Notes under the pieces: generated by a model
Told to the model about the DNA's origin: nothing
What the model saw: the letters and a program-made list of their open reading frames with translations, nothing else
The model's database searches: none
Shown here: piece by piece, positions 1 through 9,238 of the stretch
Layout: every line of letters begins with the position of its first letter
How positions within the stretch are numbered: position 1 is the stretch's first letter
NCBI GenBank assembly: GCA_026874595.1
Contig: JAPPUL010000076.1
Coordinates: 436,001 to 500,000, forward strand
DNA: 64,000 nucleotides
Source: Sipunculus nudus
Lineage: Eukaryota; Annelida; Sipuncula; Golfingiida; Sipunculidae
Direction of reading: 5' to 3'
Position numbers and translations under genes: made by a program

Positions 1-340
1 ACCAAAGATTGCCTTCTTTGTCAAGTACAAGTCCATCTGGCCTATATTCTTTACTTGCCTTGTATTCTATCATACTATTTGTTCGATAATTAAAACGACC
101 TATGCTATTATTATTTGGTTGGGTAAACCATATTATATCTTTGTCTTTTTTGTCTATCCTTATTTGGTCAGGTCTTGTTTTACTGCTGTTTGCTTCCCAT
201 TCTTTTATTATACCTATATAATTTATTTGTCTTTTTACTAATTTAGCTCCTTCTTTTCTTATCTTTTGCTGCCCGTTCGTTTTTTCTGTTAATACTACTA
301 TTAGTGTAAAGAGTATAAGTGCCGCTTTTATCGTGTTCAT
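1..340 (-). CDS. Partial secreted Vgb-like (streptogramin lyase-type) beta-propeller protein
   Basis: The first 113 codons of a leftward gene that runs off the window edge. ATG at 340 is preceded by AGGAAG at suitable distance. The N-terminus is a signal-peptide-like stretch (MNTIKAALILFTLIVVLT). Later come PDQIRIDKKDKDIIWFTQP and NNSIGRFNYRTN, then PDGLVLDKEGNLW. This succession (D.IWFTxP..N.IGR, then PDG..D..GNLWF) is typical of NHL/Vgb-like beta-propellers related to virginiamycin B lyase. Such folds are common in secreted proteins, and most are not antibiotic lyases, so I infer only a secreted propeller. It is divergent from the importer genes starting at 541. Confidence 0.6.
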   Translation of the reverse strand, partial: MNTIKAALILFTLIVVLTEKTNGQQKIRKEGAKLVKRQINYIGIIKEWEANSSKTRPDQIRIDKKDKDIIWFTQPNNNSIGRFNYRTNSMIEYKASKEYRPDGLVLDKEGNLW

Positions 341-540
341 AGAGCTTCCTTTTTAAATTGTTAGTATAATCTTAGTCTGAGCTAAAGATATGTAAGAGAA
401 CTTTTTAAGGCAATATTGCCGATTTTTTAGATATTGCTTGTTTATTAAAAATAACTTCTCTTTATATTTTAGTTACTTTATTTAGATGTTTTATCTATAT
501 ATTAAGCTTATATTACCCTTAGAGTAGAGGATTTGCTAGA

Positions 541-1449
541 TTGAAGAGTTTGACTCCTTCTCGCATAGCTTGGATTAGATTTAAAAAGCATAAGTTTGCG
601 ATGGGAAGTTTAATAGTATTAGCGTTTCTAATGGTTTTGTCATTGTTAGTACCTTGGGTTTCGGGGCACGATGTTGAGAAGTCTAATATAATGAAGATAT
701 TTGTACCCCCGAGTAAAGAGCATCTTTTAGGTACGGATGAGAATGGTTATGATGTATTCACAAGGCTTTTTTACGGAGGACGAGTATCCCTTGCGATAGG
801 AATTATAGCTTCATTTTGTGCAGCATTTATTGGCATATTAATAGGAGCGGTATCTGGCTATTTTGAGGGGGTAGTGGATGCTTTTCTTATGCGTTTTACT
901 GATATTATGCTGTCGTTACCGGTTTTACCTTTGCTTATAATTTTGTCAGCGTTGGATTATAATAAATTATCTTTTGCGTTTTTTGATTTTTCCTTTGTGA
1001 CGGAAAGTCCTTTAGGAGCTTTATTTAGAATCATTGTAATAATAGCGTTATTTAGTTGGATGAGTGTGGCACGCCTTGTCCGAGCTGAGGTATTGTCACA
1101 TAAACAGAAGGATTTTATATATGCAAGTAAAAGTCTTGGAGCAGGTAATATGCGTATCATATTGTATCACCTTATACCTAATTCCTTAACATCAGCTATA
1201 ATAGCAACAACCCTCTCACTTGGCTCTATAATACAATACGAAGCGGTATTAAGCTTTCTTGGGCTTGGAGTACCGATAACGATACCCTCATGGGGCAGCA
1301 TGTTATCTAATTCTTTAGAATACTTTATAAAGGCACCGGAACTAATTTTTTATCCAGGTCTGCTTATTTCTATTACAGTAGTATGCATTAACTTTATAGG
1401 AGATGGGCTTCGAGATGCACTTGATCCTAAACAAATTATAAAAAGATAA
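541..1449 (+). CDS. Peptide ABC transporter permease, DppC/OppC type
   Basis: Inner-membrane subunit of a dipeptide/oligopeptide importer. The 302-residue product has one N-terminal membrane helix (about residues 20-42), the OppC-type motif HLLGTDENGYDVFTRL, then a BPD_transp_1 core. The EAA loop that docks the ATPase is visible (SLGAGNMRIILYHLIPNSL, about residues 198-216). The start is TTG with AGAGG ten bases upstream; no better in-frame ATG precedes the first helix. It is followed after one base by the binding-protein gene. A second, much larger C-type permease lies at 4831-6702, so the locus has two C-type and one B-type permease. No ATPase gene is present in the window. Confidence 0.9.
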   Translation: MKSLTPSRIAWIRFKKHKFAMGSLIVLAFLMVLSLLVPWVSGHDVEKSNIMKIFVPPSKEHLLGTDENGYDVFTRLFYGGRVSLAIGIIASFCAAFIGILIGAVSGYFEGVVDAFLMRFTDIMLSLPVLPLLIILSALDYNKLSFAFFDFSFVTESPLGALFRIIVIIALFSWMSVARLVRAEVLSHKQKDFIYASKSLGAGNMRIILYHLIPNSLTSAIIATTLSLGSIIQYEAVLSFLGLGVPITIPSWGSMLSNSLEYFIKAPELIFYPGLLISITVVCINFIGDGLRDALDPKQIIKR

Positions 1450-1471
1450 GATGGACGAAGGAGGTATTTAT

Positions 1472-3685
1472 TTGAACATTAAATATAGCATCTTTTTTGC
1501 GGTGCTTATTTTGCTGACATTCTTATTTGGAATAAATTATTATGATAATAGTAATTATAAAAAGCTTCACGAAATAAATAGTTTAATACCTGCTGAGGTT
1601 GAAAAAGAGATATCTTACATAAAGAAGCTAAAAAGTGGTATAGAGACATGGGAAGAGGCTAATAAACCTTACGTTATAAAAGATGGATTTAACTTAAAGG
1701 TTAGTGCAAAAGAAGCGACAAAGAAAGAAGAGACAAAGGCGGTTAGGGGAGGTAGTATTAATGTCCATGTTGGAGCAGAGCCAAAAACACTAATCCCCTG
1801 GCTTGACAACTCAGCATATACAGCCTTAATCTCAAGTTATATATTTGACACACTCTTGACAACAGATAGCCAAACGTTTGCACAAAAGCCCTCATTGGCA
1901 AAAAGCTTTTATGTTGAAGATATAGTATGGCTTAAAGGGAGGATGTATGATTCTAAGTTTGTCCCGTATAGTAAAACACTAAAACCTAAGGCTAATAAGG
2001 ATAATGCTTATGTTATAGGAACTATAGAGGATATAGTACGCTCTAATAAAAGCTCTGAGGGTGGTAATGGTATTAAAAATGGTATTAAAAAAGATATAAA
2101 ATATATAAAGCTTAGGGTTTCAGGTAAAAGCCGCATTATAAATGCATCTAAGCTACGTTATAAAGTAGATCCGACTGACAAAAGTTACAAAAGAGCGTTT
2201 GATAGAGAGGTTATATATACTTTTGATCTTAGAAAAGGAGTCAGATGGCACGATGGTAAAGAGTTTAGTGCAGATGATGTTATATTTAGCCTGGACGTGA
2301 TAAAGAATGAATATATTCCGGAATTAAGTCATCTTAGGCTATATTATAGTGGACTTAAATATTGGGAGAAGCTCGGCAGGTATAAGGTAAGGCTTTATTT
2401 TGACACAAATCATTTTAAACTAAAGGACCTTGCAGGAGGTTTTATAATCATACCTAAACATCTTTATTTAAAGAGAGGAGATAAGTATACGAAGAAGGAG
2501 TTTGCAAGACACTTTGCAGAACATAAAGTTAATAGGACTCCGGTTGGGACGGGACCCTACTATTTCCCCTCTAAAGTGCTTGGAGAGTATAATAAAGCTA
2601 AAGCAGGGCTTAATAAAGCATGGGTTAATAAGGAATATATATCTCTTGTAAGAAACGATGAGTATTTTAATGCGGGTAAAAGAGGCTACTTAAAGAAGAT
2701 ATATTTCCGTTTCATACCGAATAGAGAAACAGCTTTTATAGAACTTAAAAATGGCAATATAGATTTTATGAGTAGTTTGGGTTCACAACAGTTTTTTAAA
2801 AGCAGCATCTCAGAAGAGTTCAAAGCAAAATATACAAAAGTCTTTTATTATACAGGTGGATTTAGTTACATAGGTTATAACATGAAGAAGGTATATTTTG
2901 CGGACAAACGGGTTCGGCAGGCCATAACTATGTTACTTGATAGAAAGCGGATACTAAAGAACTTTTTATACGGACTTGGGAAAATAGTTAGCGGCAACCA
3001 GTATTACTTTGGGCCGGGATACAACCATAATATAAAGCCATATGAATACAATCGAGAAAAAGCGATAGAGCTTTTAAACGAAGCAGGCTGGTTTGATAAT
3101 GATGGAGATGGTATAAGAGAGAAGGACGGAGTGCCATTTAGTATAGAGCTTCTTTATCCACAAGGCTCAACAAGTGCAAGTACAATAAATCCAATCCTTT
3201 ATGAAGAATTAAAAAGCGTTGGGATAAACTTAACGTTAACACGGCTTGAGTGGGCGTCATTTATAAATCATTTACGAGACAGACGTTTTGATATGTGTAT
3301 ACTAGGATGGGGCACACCTCTTGAATCAGACCCATATCAGCTTTGGCATTCAAGTCAGTGGTCAAATAAAGGCTCAAATCATGTAGGATTTACAAATGAA
3401 GCTGCAGATAGGCTAATAGAAAAGATAAGACGCACCTTAGATGATGAAGAGAGAGTTAAGCTACACTTTAAACTACATGCGTTATTACACAAAGAGCAAC
3501 CGTATTTATTTCTTTACACAATACCCAACAAGGCAGTATACAACAGTAGATATAGGAATGTAAAGTTTTACAGGACAAGGCCTGGGTTTAACCTTTCAGA
3601 ATGGTATATACCAAAAGATTTACAAACACAAGAAGAAAAGGAAGCGGAAAAGGAAGCGGAAAAGGAATTAGAAAAAGGATTGTAG
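1472..3685 (+). CDS. Peptide-binding protein, SBP family 5 (OppA/DppA-like)
   Basis: Extracytoplasmic solute-binding protein of the importer. AAGGAGG at 1458-1464 lies seven bases before TTG 1472, so I prefer this start over ATG 1451; it gives 737 residues. A hydrophobic N-terminal segment (IFFAVLILLTFLFGI) has no clear lipobox, so the protein may stay membrane-anchored. The SBP_bac_5 domain begins near VHVGAEPKTLIPWLDNSAY and includes FDLRKGVRWHDGKEFSADDV. The protein is longer than usual for the family (about 500-600) because of a charged, low-complexity segment between about 1940 and 2190 and a C-terminal tail of EAEKE tandem repeats. It sits between two permease genes. Confidence 0.9.
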   Translation: MNIKYSIFFAVLILLTFLFGINYYDNSNYKKLHEINSLIPAEVEKEISYIKKLKSGIETWEEANKPYVIKDGFNLKVSAKEATKKEETKAVRGGSINVHVGAEPKTLIPWLDNSAYTALISSYIFDTLLTTDSQTFAQKPSLAKSFYVEDIVWLKGRMYDSKFVPYSKTLKPKANKDNAYVIGTIEDIVRSNKSSEGGNGIKNGIKKDIKYIKLRVSGKSRIINASKLRYKVDPTDKSYKRAFDREVIYTFDLRKGVRWHDGKEFSADDVIFSLDVIKNEYIPELSHLRLYYSGLKYWEKLGRYKVRLYFDTNHFKLKDLAGGFIIIPKHLYLKRGDKYTKKEFARHFAEHKVNRTPVGTGPYYFPSKVLGEYNKAKAGLNKAWVNKEYISLVRNDEYFNAGKRGYLKKIYFRFIPNRETAFIELKNGNIDFMSSLGSQQFFKSSISEEFKAKYTKVFYYTGGFSYIGYNMKKVYFADKRVRQAITMLLDRKRILKNFLYGLGKIVSGNQYYFGPGYNHNIKPYEYNREKAIELLNEAGWFDNDGDGIREKDGVPFSIELLYPQGSTSASTINPILYEELKSVGINLTLTRLEWASFINHLRDRRFDMCILGWGTPLESDPYQLWHSSQWSNKGSNHVGFTNEAADRLIEKIRRTLDDEERVKLHFKLHALLHKEQPYLFLYTIPNKAVYNSRYRNVKFYRTRPGFNLSEWYIPKDLQTQEEKEAEKEAEKELEKGL

Positions 3686-3732
3686 GATAAATGTAATGGT
3701 ATCAAATTGTTTAAAGAGTGGTTATAGTTGTG

Positions 3733-3772
3733 ATGGAAGTATTATAAAGGGAATGGAAGTATTATAAAGGGA
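3733..3772 (+). repeat. Two tandem 20-bp copies just before the DppB start
   Basis: ATGGAAGTATTATAAAGGGA occurs twice in direct succession (3733-3752, 3753-3772). Each copy carries an AAAGGG Shine-Dalgarno-like string. The second copy serves the permease ATG at 3777; the first is an idle duplicate. Confidence 0.9.
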
Positions 3773-3776
3773 AAAA

Positions 3777-4814
3777 ATGCTTAGTTATATATTAAAGAGA
3801 CTATTTTTCATGATACCGACGATGCTTGGAATAAGCTTATTAAGCTTTACGATGATACGGCTTGCACCTGGCAATCCGGCATCACTGCTTGAGCAACAGG
3901 GTGAGAGCATAGTGCAAAAGACAGAAGAGGTCTCATTTGAAAGTGTTGATGAGTTTAGACGGCGTTATAATCTTGATAAACCGATACACATACAATACTT
4001 AACGTGGCTTGAGAAGATAATAACTTTTGACTTTGGAAACTCTATGGTATATCCTGGCAAGAGTGTAAATACACTGCTGCTTGAAGCACTACCTTATACA
4101 ATGGGTCTTTCTATTGCAACTATATTTTTGACTTACCTAATAGCAATACCAATAGGGATACTAATGTCTGTAAAGGAAAACAGTCTAATAGATAAGACAC
4201 TTAGTGTTTTTTTGTTCATGTTATATTCACTGCCAAGCTTTTTCGTTGCAATATGGCTTATAAGTCTTTTTGCAAGTGAGGGCATTACAGATAAACTATT
4301 TCTAGGACTACCAGTAAACATATTCAAAGCCCAGGTAGGAGCAACGGGAGCTTCTTTCTCAGAAGGCATATATATATGGTTTATAGACATACTAAAGCGT
4401 TATACCCTGCCCGTAATATGCCTTACAATAGGCTCTTATGCCTATCTCTCACGGCAAATGCGAGGTAGTATGCTTGAGGTTTTACGAAAAGATTATATAA
4501 AAACAGCTCGTTCAAAAGGACTTAGTGAAAAGATTGTAGTATTTAAGCACGCACTGAGAAACTCATTAATACCAATAATAACAATAGCCGCATCGATACT
4601 GCCTGCAATTATAGGAGGTAATGTCATAATAGAGCAAGTATTTAATATACCCGGACTTGGCAGACTTGGTTTTGAAGGGATTCAGACAAGAGATTATAAC
4701 CTAATTATGGCGATATTATATTTGTCTTCGTTGCTTACCCTTTTGGGTATACTTTTGTCTGATATACTTTATGTAGTTATAAATCCACAAATAACTTTTG
4801 ATGATAAGAGCTAG
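3777..4814 (+). CDS. Peptide ABC transporter permease, DppB/OppB type
   Basis: Inner-membrane permease, 345 residues, with the usual B-subunit N-terminus (MLSYILKRLFFMIPTMLGISLLSF, continuing into IRLAPGNPA) and a BPD_transp_1 domain. The EAA motif is near residues 240-260 (ARSKGLSEKIVVFKHALRNS). It partners C-type permeases to form the translocation pore. An ATG with AAAGGG upstream fixes the start. The 3' end carries the Shine-Dalgarno of the next gene over its stop codon, which suggests translational coupling. Confidence 0.92.
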   Translation: MLSYILKRLFFMIPTMLGISLLSFTMIRLAPGNPASLLEQQGESIVQKTEEVSFESVDEFRRRYNLDKPIHIQYLTWLEKIITFDFGNSMVYPGKSVNTLLLEALPYTMGLSIATIFLTYLIAIPIGILMSVKENSLIDKTLSVFLFMLYSLPSFFVAIWLISLFASEGITDKLFLGLPVNIFKAQVGATGASFSEGIYIWFIDILKRYTLPVICLTIGSYAYLSRQMRGSMLEVLRKDYIKTARSKGLSEKIVVFKHALRNSLIPIITIAASILPAIIGGNVIIEQVFNIPGLGRLGFEGIQTRDYNLIMAILYLSSLLTLLGILLSDILYVVINPQITFDDKS

Positions 4815-4830
4815 GAGAAATAAGTATTTT

Positions 4831-6702
4831 ATGAGAGGTGATACATATTTAAGCATAGTGCTTAAGCAGTTTAAGAAAAGACAATCAGCCAGGATATCGC
4901 TTTTTATAATTATCTTTTTGATGGCAGTGGCAGTATTTGCTCCGTTTCTTGCAAACAATAAACCGATCATCCTATATTCGACTTATGGCGAGTATTTCAA
5001 GTACTTTTTAGGAGGCTTTCAAAAGACTAAAAACAATTATATAGAGAATCTCAAAATGCAAGATATCCTAAGTATGCAAAAGTCTTCTAAGCTAAGGGAA
5101 TATGATAAGATAAAAAAGACGATACATAATCTAAACAAAGAAAACGACAGTTATGGCAATAAATATGAAGCTTTGAAAGAAAAGATAGATGTTTTATCAA
5201 AATCAAGTGCCAAAGCATCGAAAGAGAAAGTAAAAGCCTTACAGCAAGAGCGTCAACAAATAGGTTCAAAGCAAAATGAAGTGAAAGCAAGAATGCTTAC
5301 CTTGCAAACTAAAAGAGAAAACGTATCTATATCTCTTTTGCAGCTTTCAAGTAAACTAGAGTTTGAAAGTAACGCAAAGCTGATTATAAAAAACATTGAC
5401 AATATGCTTTTTACACTAAACGAACATGTTAGAAAATCGCTTTACCCAATAAAAGAAGATTATGAGGCTTTATTTACAAGTAATAATTATGGTATTGGAT
5501 TAGAGGGTGAGGGTTTAGGGGAGTATATAAAATCAATAAATAAGCTTTCTTATGAACTTAACGATGTAATAAGCAAAAGTAAGCTTAAGGGAGAGGATAG
5601 TTATCTTGCAATGCGGGTTAGTTTTCCGGTTTTAAATGATCTTGATTTTATAGATATACTACTAATTAGCTTATTTATAGGGTTAATAAAGTATCCGTTT
5701 ATTTTTGTAATAGGCAAGAAGGCATCATTTTTGGGTCTAAGGGAGAGTATAAGCAATAAGGGACGTTTTATAGTATTTGCTACTTTGGTTTTAATAGTTG
5801 GGAGTTTTTTTTATGTCTTAAAAGATGATAATAAGATACCAACAAATTATAAGAAGCTTTTGGTAAGTCATTTTGAAAGTGATTTATTAAAAGGAAGTGC
5901 TAAAAGTGAAGAAAGGAATGCCTTTGCAATATTTCCGCCTGTTTCTTTTGGTTTTAATGAGAGTATAATAGAAGAGAAGTTACAAAAGCCTACTATTTGG
6001 GATTCTGGTAAAGCTAAGAGCGCTACAAGGCACATTTTTGGTACAGATGACACAGGACGCGATGTTCTGGCGAGGATAATATGGGGGGCAAGGATTTCTT
6101 TATCAGTAGGCTTTGTAGCAGTATTAATATATGTTACAATAGGGATAATATTAGGCTCTATAGCGGGTTATTTTGGAGGGCTTGTAGATCTTTTGTTATC
6201 ACGTTTTATAGAGATAGTGATATGTTTCCCAGCGTTTTTTTTGATACTAACAATTATAGCCTTTGTAGGGCCAAGCATTACAAATATAATGATAATAATA
6301 GGTTTAACGAGTTGGCCTGGGATAGCGCGTCTTGTACGGGGTGAGTTTTTGCGGCTACGCAATGAAGATTTTGTTGTATCAGCAAAGGCACTTGGCGCAT
6401 CTGATATAAAGATAATATTTAAGTATATCTTGCCTAATTCCCTAACCCCTGTATTAGTATCGGCAACATTTGGCATTGCCTCATCAATGCTTATAGAAGC
6501 AGGGCTTAGTTTTTTAGGTTTTGGAGTTCGTGAGCCTTTCCCAAGTTGGGGAATGATGATTAGTAGTGGGCAAGGGGATGTATTAAATTACTGGTGGCTA
6601 TCTTTAATTCCTGGCATTGCGATATTTATATCGGTTACAAGTTATAACTTGCTAGGAGATGCCCTGAGGGAGGCCCTTGACCCAAAGATGAAAAGTTTAT
6701 AA
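4831..6702 (+). CDS. Enlarged DppC/OppC-type permease with coiled-coil insert
   Basis: C-type permease of the peptide importer. TTG 4798 and ATG 4801 lack a Shine-Dalgarno, whereas AGGAG at 4813-4817, over the preceding stop, precedes ATG 4831; the product is then 623 residues. After the usual first membrane helix comes an insert of roughly 370 residues: a charged, heptad-rich stretch (about 5040-5400) predicted to be coiled coil, then two hydrophobic segments (about 5640-5700 and 5770-5820). The standard core begins at HIFGTDDTGRDVLARI near 6030 and has the EAA loop (SAKALGASDIKIIFKYILP). Normal family members are about 300 residues. The insert should lie mainly outside the inner membrane. 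The 3' end overlaps convergent xth by six bases. Confidence 0.85.
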   Translation: MRGDTYLSIVLKQFKKRQSARISLFIIIFLMAVAVFAPFLANNKPIILYSTYGEYFKYFLGGFQKTKNNYIENLKMQDILSMQKSSKLREYDKIKKTIHNLNKENDSYGNKYEALKEKIDVLSKSSAKASKEKVKALQQERQQIGSKQNEVKARMLTLQTKRENVSISLLQLSSKLEFESNAKLIIKNIDNMLFTLNEHVRKSLYPIKEDYEALFTSNNYGIGLEGEGLGEYIKSINKLSYELNDVISKSKLKGEDSYLAMRVSFPVLNDLDFIDILLISLFIGLIKYPFIFVIGKKASFLGLRESISNKGRFIVFATLVLIVGSFFYVLKDDNKIPTNYKKLLVSHFESDLLKGSAKSEERNAFAIFPPVSFGFNESIIEEKLQKPTIWDSGKAKSATRHIFGTDDTGRDVLARIIWGARISLSVGFVAVLIYVTIGIILGSIAGYFGGLVDLLLSRFIEIVICFPAFFLILTIIAFVGPSITNIMIIIGLTSWPGIARLVRGEFLRLRNEDFVVSAKALGASDIKIIFKYILPNSLTPVLVSATFGIASSMLIEAGLSFLGFGVREPFPSWGMMISSGQGDVLNYWWLSLIPGIAIFISVTSYNLLGDALREALDPKMKSL

Positions 6703-7479
6703 GTCTATATCCAGATATATAGGGCAGTGATCAGAACCCATAACCGATGAGCAATAATCCACATCTTTTACTTTATCGACTAAATCTTTTGTTATAAAAA
6801 AGTAATCTATGCGCCATCCTATATTTCGCTCTCGTGCTCTTGTAACATATGACCACCAACTATATGTATCTTTTTTGTTTGGATTTTTGTGTCTCCATAT
6901 GTCAATATAATCATGTTCCACTAAACGCGAAATCCATGCTCGCTCCTCTTTAGTAAAACCAATAGAATGTTCATTTTGGTCAGGCCGTGCAATATCTATT
7001 CTTGTGTGTACTATATTAAAGTCGCCGCATATTATTAAGCTTTTACCTTTCTTTTTAAGTTTTTCAATATGTTCTAAAAAGGCTTCATAAAACAAAAGCT
7101 TATATGATAACATCTGAGTACCATCCGCTTTAGCACCACCATTTGGGAAATATATATTTAAAAGATGGAACTTCTCAAACTCAAGTTCTATAATCCTGCC
7201 ATCAGGCACATATATATCAGGTATATCATAAAATGTATAATTTATACTTAAAGCCTCTTGCTTGGAATATATGCTTGTACCGGCATAACCTGGCCTTGTT
7301 CCATTATGATAATATAGTTTAAAGCCCTTAATTTCTTTAATATCATCACTTAGCTTGTCTTCTAACGCTTTTGGCTCCTGAAGACATACGATATCAGCAT
7401 CTATACTAAAAAACCATTCAAAAAAACCTTTCTTTACTATTGCCCGAATCCCATTAACATTCCACGAGTATATTTTCAC
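6697..7479 (-). CDS. xth: Exodeoxyribonuclease III (AP endonuclease)
   Basis: Class II AP endonuclease / 3'-5' exonuclease of base excision repair, 260 residues, the usual length. Signature segments are present in order: MKIYSWNVNGIRA at the N-terminus, DIVCLQEPKA with the metal-binding Glu (about residue 34), GDFNIVHTRIDIARP with the catalytic Asp-Asn pair, and SDHCPIYLDI with the C-terminal Asp-His. It lies leftward, tail to tail with the importer operon, and 15 bases downstream of panE. Confidence 0.95.
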   Translation of the reverse strand: MKIYSWNVNGIRAIVKKGFFEWFFSIDADIVCLQEPKALEDKLSDDIKEIKGFKLYYHNGTRPGYAGTSIYSKQEALSINYTFYDIPDIYVPDGRIIELEFEKFHLLNIYFPNGGAKADGTQMLSYKLLFYEAFLEHIEKLKKKGKSLIICGDFNIVHTRIDIARPDQNEHSIGFTKEERAWISRLVEHDYIDIWRHKNPNKKDTYSWWSYVTRARERNIGWRIDYFFITKDLVDKVKDVDYCSSVMGSDHCPIYLDIDL

Positions 7480-7494
7480 CTTATAAATCCTTTT

Positions 7495-8442
7495 TTATAT
7501 AGCGCTTATATTTGTTTTAGTTTTAGTTTGGTCTAATAATATATTTATGATTTTGTAACAGTAGCTGTTTATAGGAGAGTTTATACCATGCTTTTTTGCC
7601 TTGAGAAGAAGATCGCCAAGTATTGCATCAAGCTCTAACGGTCTATTATTTAAATAATCTTGTAACATTGATGTTTTAAACTCATAGAAGTGTTTTGGCA
7701 AGTCTAGTTGTTTATTTATGAAATTATCACTTATGCTATATCCATATTGCCTTGCAATAAGCGCTGTCTCATTCATTGAACCACGCAAAAGTGAAAGTCC
7801 ATACTCGCTTTGTATAAGCTTGCCAAGTTCCTTTTTCGTTATAGTCGAAAGTGGATTATATGCAGCATTCCATACGAGTTTTCCCCATTTAAGATGCATT
7901 ATATCCTCAGATGAATATGTCTCTAGCCCAGATTCTTTTAATATGTTATATAAGTTTTTAACAAGTTCAGCGTTTTTACCTTTTTCATAAGAGCCAAGTT
8001 GAAAACGACCACCGCCCATATGATTTACCGTATTTGCATTAGTTTTTCTAAGTCCTACCAAGGCGCTTGCGGGAATGAGTTTGTCTTTTGCTATGTAATT
8101 AAGAAGTAAATCCTCGCTTGATACGCCATTTTGTGTTGTCATAAAGAATGATTTTTCAAATATTTTCTTCGGCAGCTTAGAAAGTAAACCCTCAACGTCA
8201 TAACTCTTTGTAGCAAGTATTACCAAATCATAATCAGGATCAGAGGGCAAAGCCTCGATTACACGGGCCTTAACAGAAAAAGATTCAATAATGCTACTCT
8301 CAACTTTAATGCCAGAAGTCTTTATCATGTCATAACTATCGCCTCTGCTAAAAAAGGTTATTTTAGCTTTTTTACTATATCGGGCAATATGACCCCCAAA
8401 AAATAAGCCTATTGCTCCTGTCCCAATTAATAATATATTCAT
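7495..8442 (-). CDS. panE: 2-dehydropantoate 2-reductase family protein
   Basis: NADPH-dependent ketopantoate reductase (ApbA/PanE) of pantothenate synthesis, 315 residues. The N-terminal Rossmann motif is MNILLIGTGAIGLFFGG. The helical C-terminal domain contains KLVWNAAYNPLSTITKKELG, where the conserved Lys and Asn of the family sit. Family members sometimes act on other 2-oxoacids, so the exact substrate is inferred. It is followed closely by xth and preceded by ispF on the same strand; nothing in this neighbourhood belongs to pantothenate synthesis. Confidence 0.88.
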   Translation of the reverse strand: MNILLIGTGAIGLFFGGHIARYSKKAKITFFSRGDSYDMIKTSGIKVESSIIESFSVKARVIEALPSDPDYDLVILATKSYDVEGLLSKLPKKIFEKSFFMTTQNGVSSEDLLLNYIAKDKLIPASALVGLRKTNANTVNHMGGGRFQLGSYEKGKNAELVKNLYNILKESGLETYSSEDIMHLKWGKLVWNAAYNPLSTITKKELGKLIQSEYGLSLLRGSMNETALIARQYGYSISDNFINKQLDLPKHFYEFKTSMLQDYLNNRPLELDAILGDLLLKAKKHGINSPINSYCYKIINILLDQTKTKTNISAI

Positions 8443-8495
8443 AAACGTTATCCTTAAACTGTGCTTTAAAAGCTCCTATAAAATAAACCCATAAA

Positions 8496-8975
8496 CTATT
8501 TTCTTATAAGGCATGTGCAAAATACTCCAATTCCCTCTCCCCTGCCTATAAAGCCTAACTGCTCAGTTGTCGTTGCTTTAATGCTTATTCTATCTTTTGT
8601 AATTTCAAGGGCTTTGGCTATATTATCTTTCATTTCGTTAATATAATTACTAAGCTTTGGTTTTTCACATAATATTGTTGTATCGACATTAAGTATCTTG
8701 TATCCCCGTTTTTGAACCAGTGAGTATGAATGTTTAAGTAGCTTTATACTTGAGATTCCTTTATATTTAGGGTCGGTGTCGGGATAATGTTTACCTATAT
8801 CTCCAAGCGAGAGTGTTCCAAGAATGCTATCAGACAAGGCATGTAGTAAGACATCAGCATCTGAATGTCCTACAAGCCCTTTGTCATAAGGGACTTCAAC
8901 ACCACCAAGTATAAACTTTTCTCCTTTCCTTAAAATATGAACGTCAAAACCATTGCCAACTCTTATATCATTCAA
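8496..8975 (-). CDS. ispF: 2-C-methyl-D-erythritol 2,4-cyclodiphosphate synthase
   Basis: MEP-pathway enzyme converting the CDP-methylerythritol phosphate intermediate to the cyclodiphosphate. The metal-binding signature (GNGFDVH then GHSDADVLLHALSD) and the C-terminal TTTEQLGFIGRGEGI are clear. An ATG at 8999 opens the frame but has no Shine-Dalgarno; TTG at 8975, nine bases after TTAAGG, gives 159 residues, the standard family size, so I use it. ispG is in the same window at 45027 but not adjacent. Confidence 0.95.
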   Translation of the reverse strand: MNDIRVGNGFDVHILRKGEKFILGGVEVPYDKGLVGHSDADVLLHALSDSILGTLSLGDIGKHYPDTDPKYKGISSIKLLKHSYSLVQKRGYKILNVDTTILCEKPKLSNYINEMKDNIAKALEITKDRISIKATTTEQLGFIGRGEGIGVFCTCLIRK

Positions 8976-9133
8976 AAGCCGATACCTTAAATAATACATT
9001 TAAAATAAAGATATAAAATGTATGCCAATAAGTATATTAAGATATTCTTTAATCGCTATATAGTTTTTTTAGTTTTCGGAGGACTTGTATAAATTTATTT
9101 GCTTATTTATAGCAAAACGTATGTTTAACTTAT

Positions 9134-9187
9134 ATTACAAACTAAGTATTACAAACTAAGTATTACAAACTAAGTATTAGAAACTAA
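9134..9187 (+). repeat. 14-bp tandem repeat in the ispF/GH57 divergent region
   Basis: ATTACAAACTAAGT is repeated three times in register (9134-9175), followed by a partial fourth copy with one change. It lies about 50 bases before the GH57 start, in the divergent intergenic region 8976-9238, where I see no gene. Confidence 0.9.
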
Positions 9188-9238
9188 AAACGTTTAATAT
9201 AGGCTTATGCACTAAAGCCATTTTAAGATTAAGTTATT

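Noticed and set aside
1-340. Streptogramin resistance gene
   Set aside because: Vgb-like propellers are widespread and this partial copy has a signal peptide; resistance cannot be claimed from the fold.
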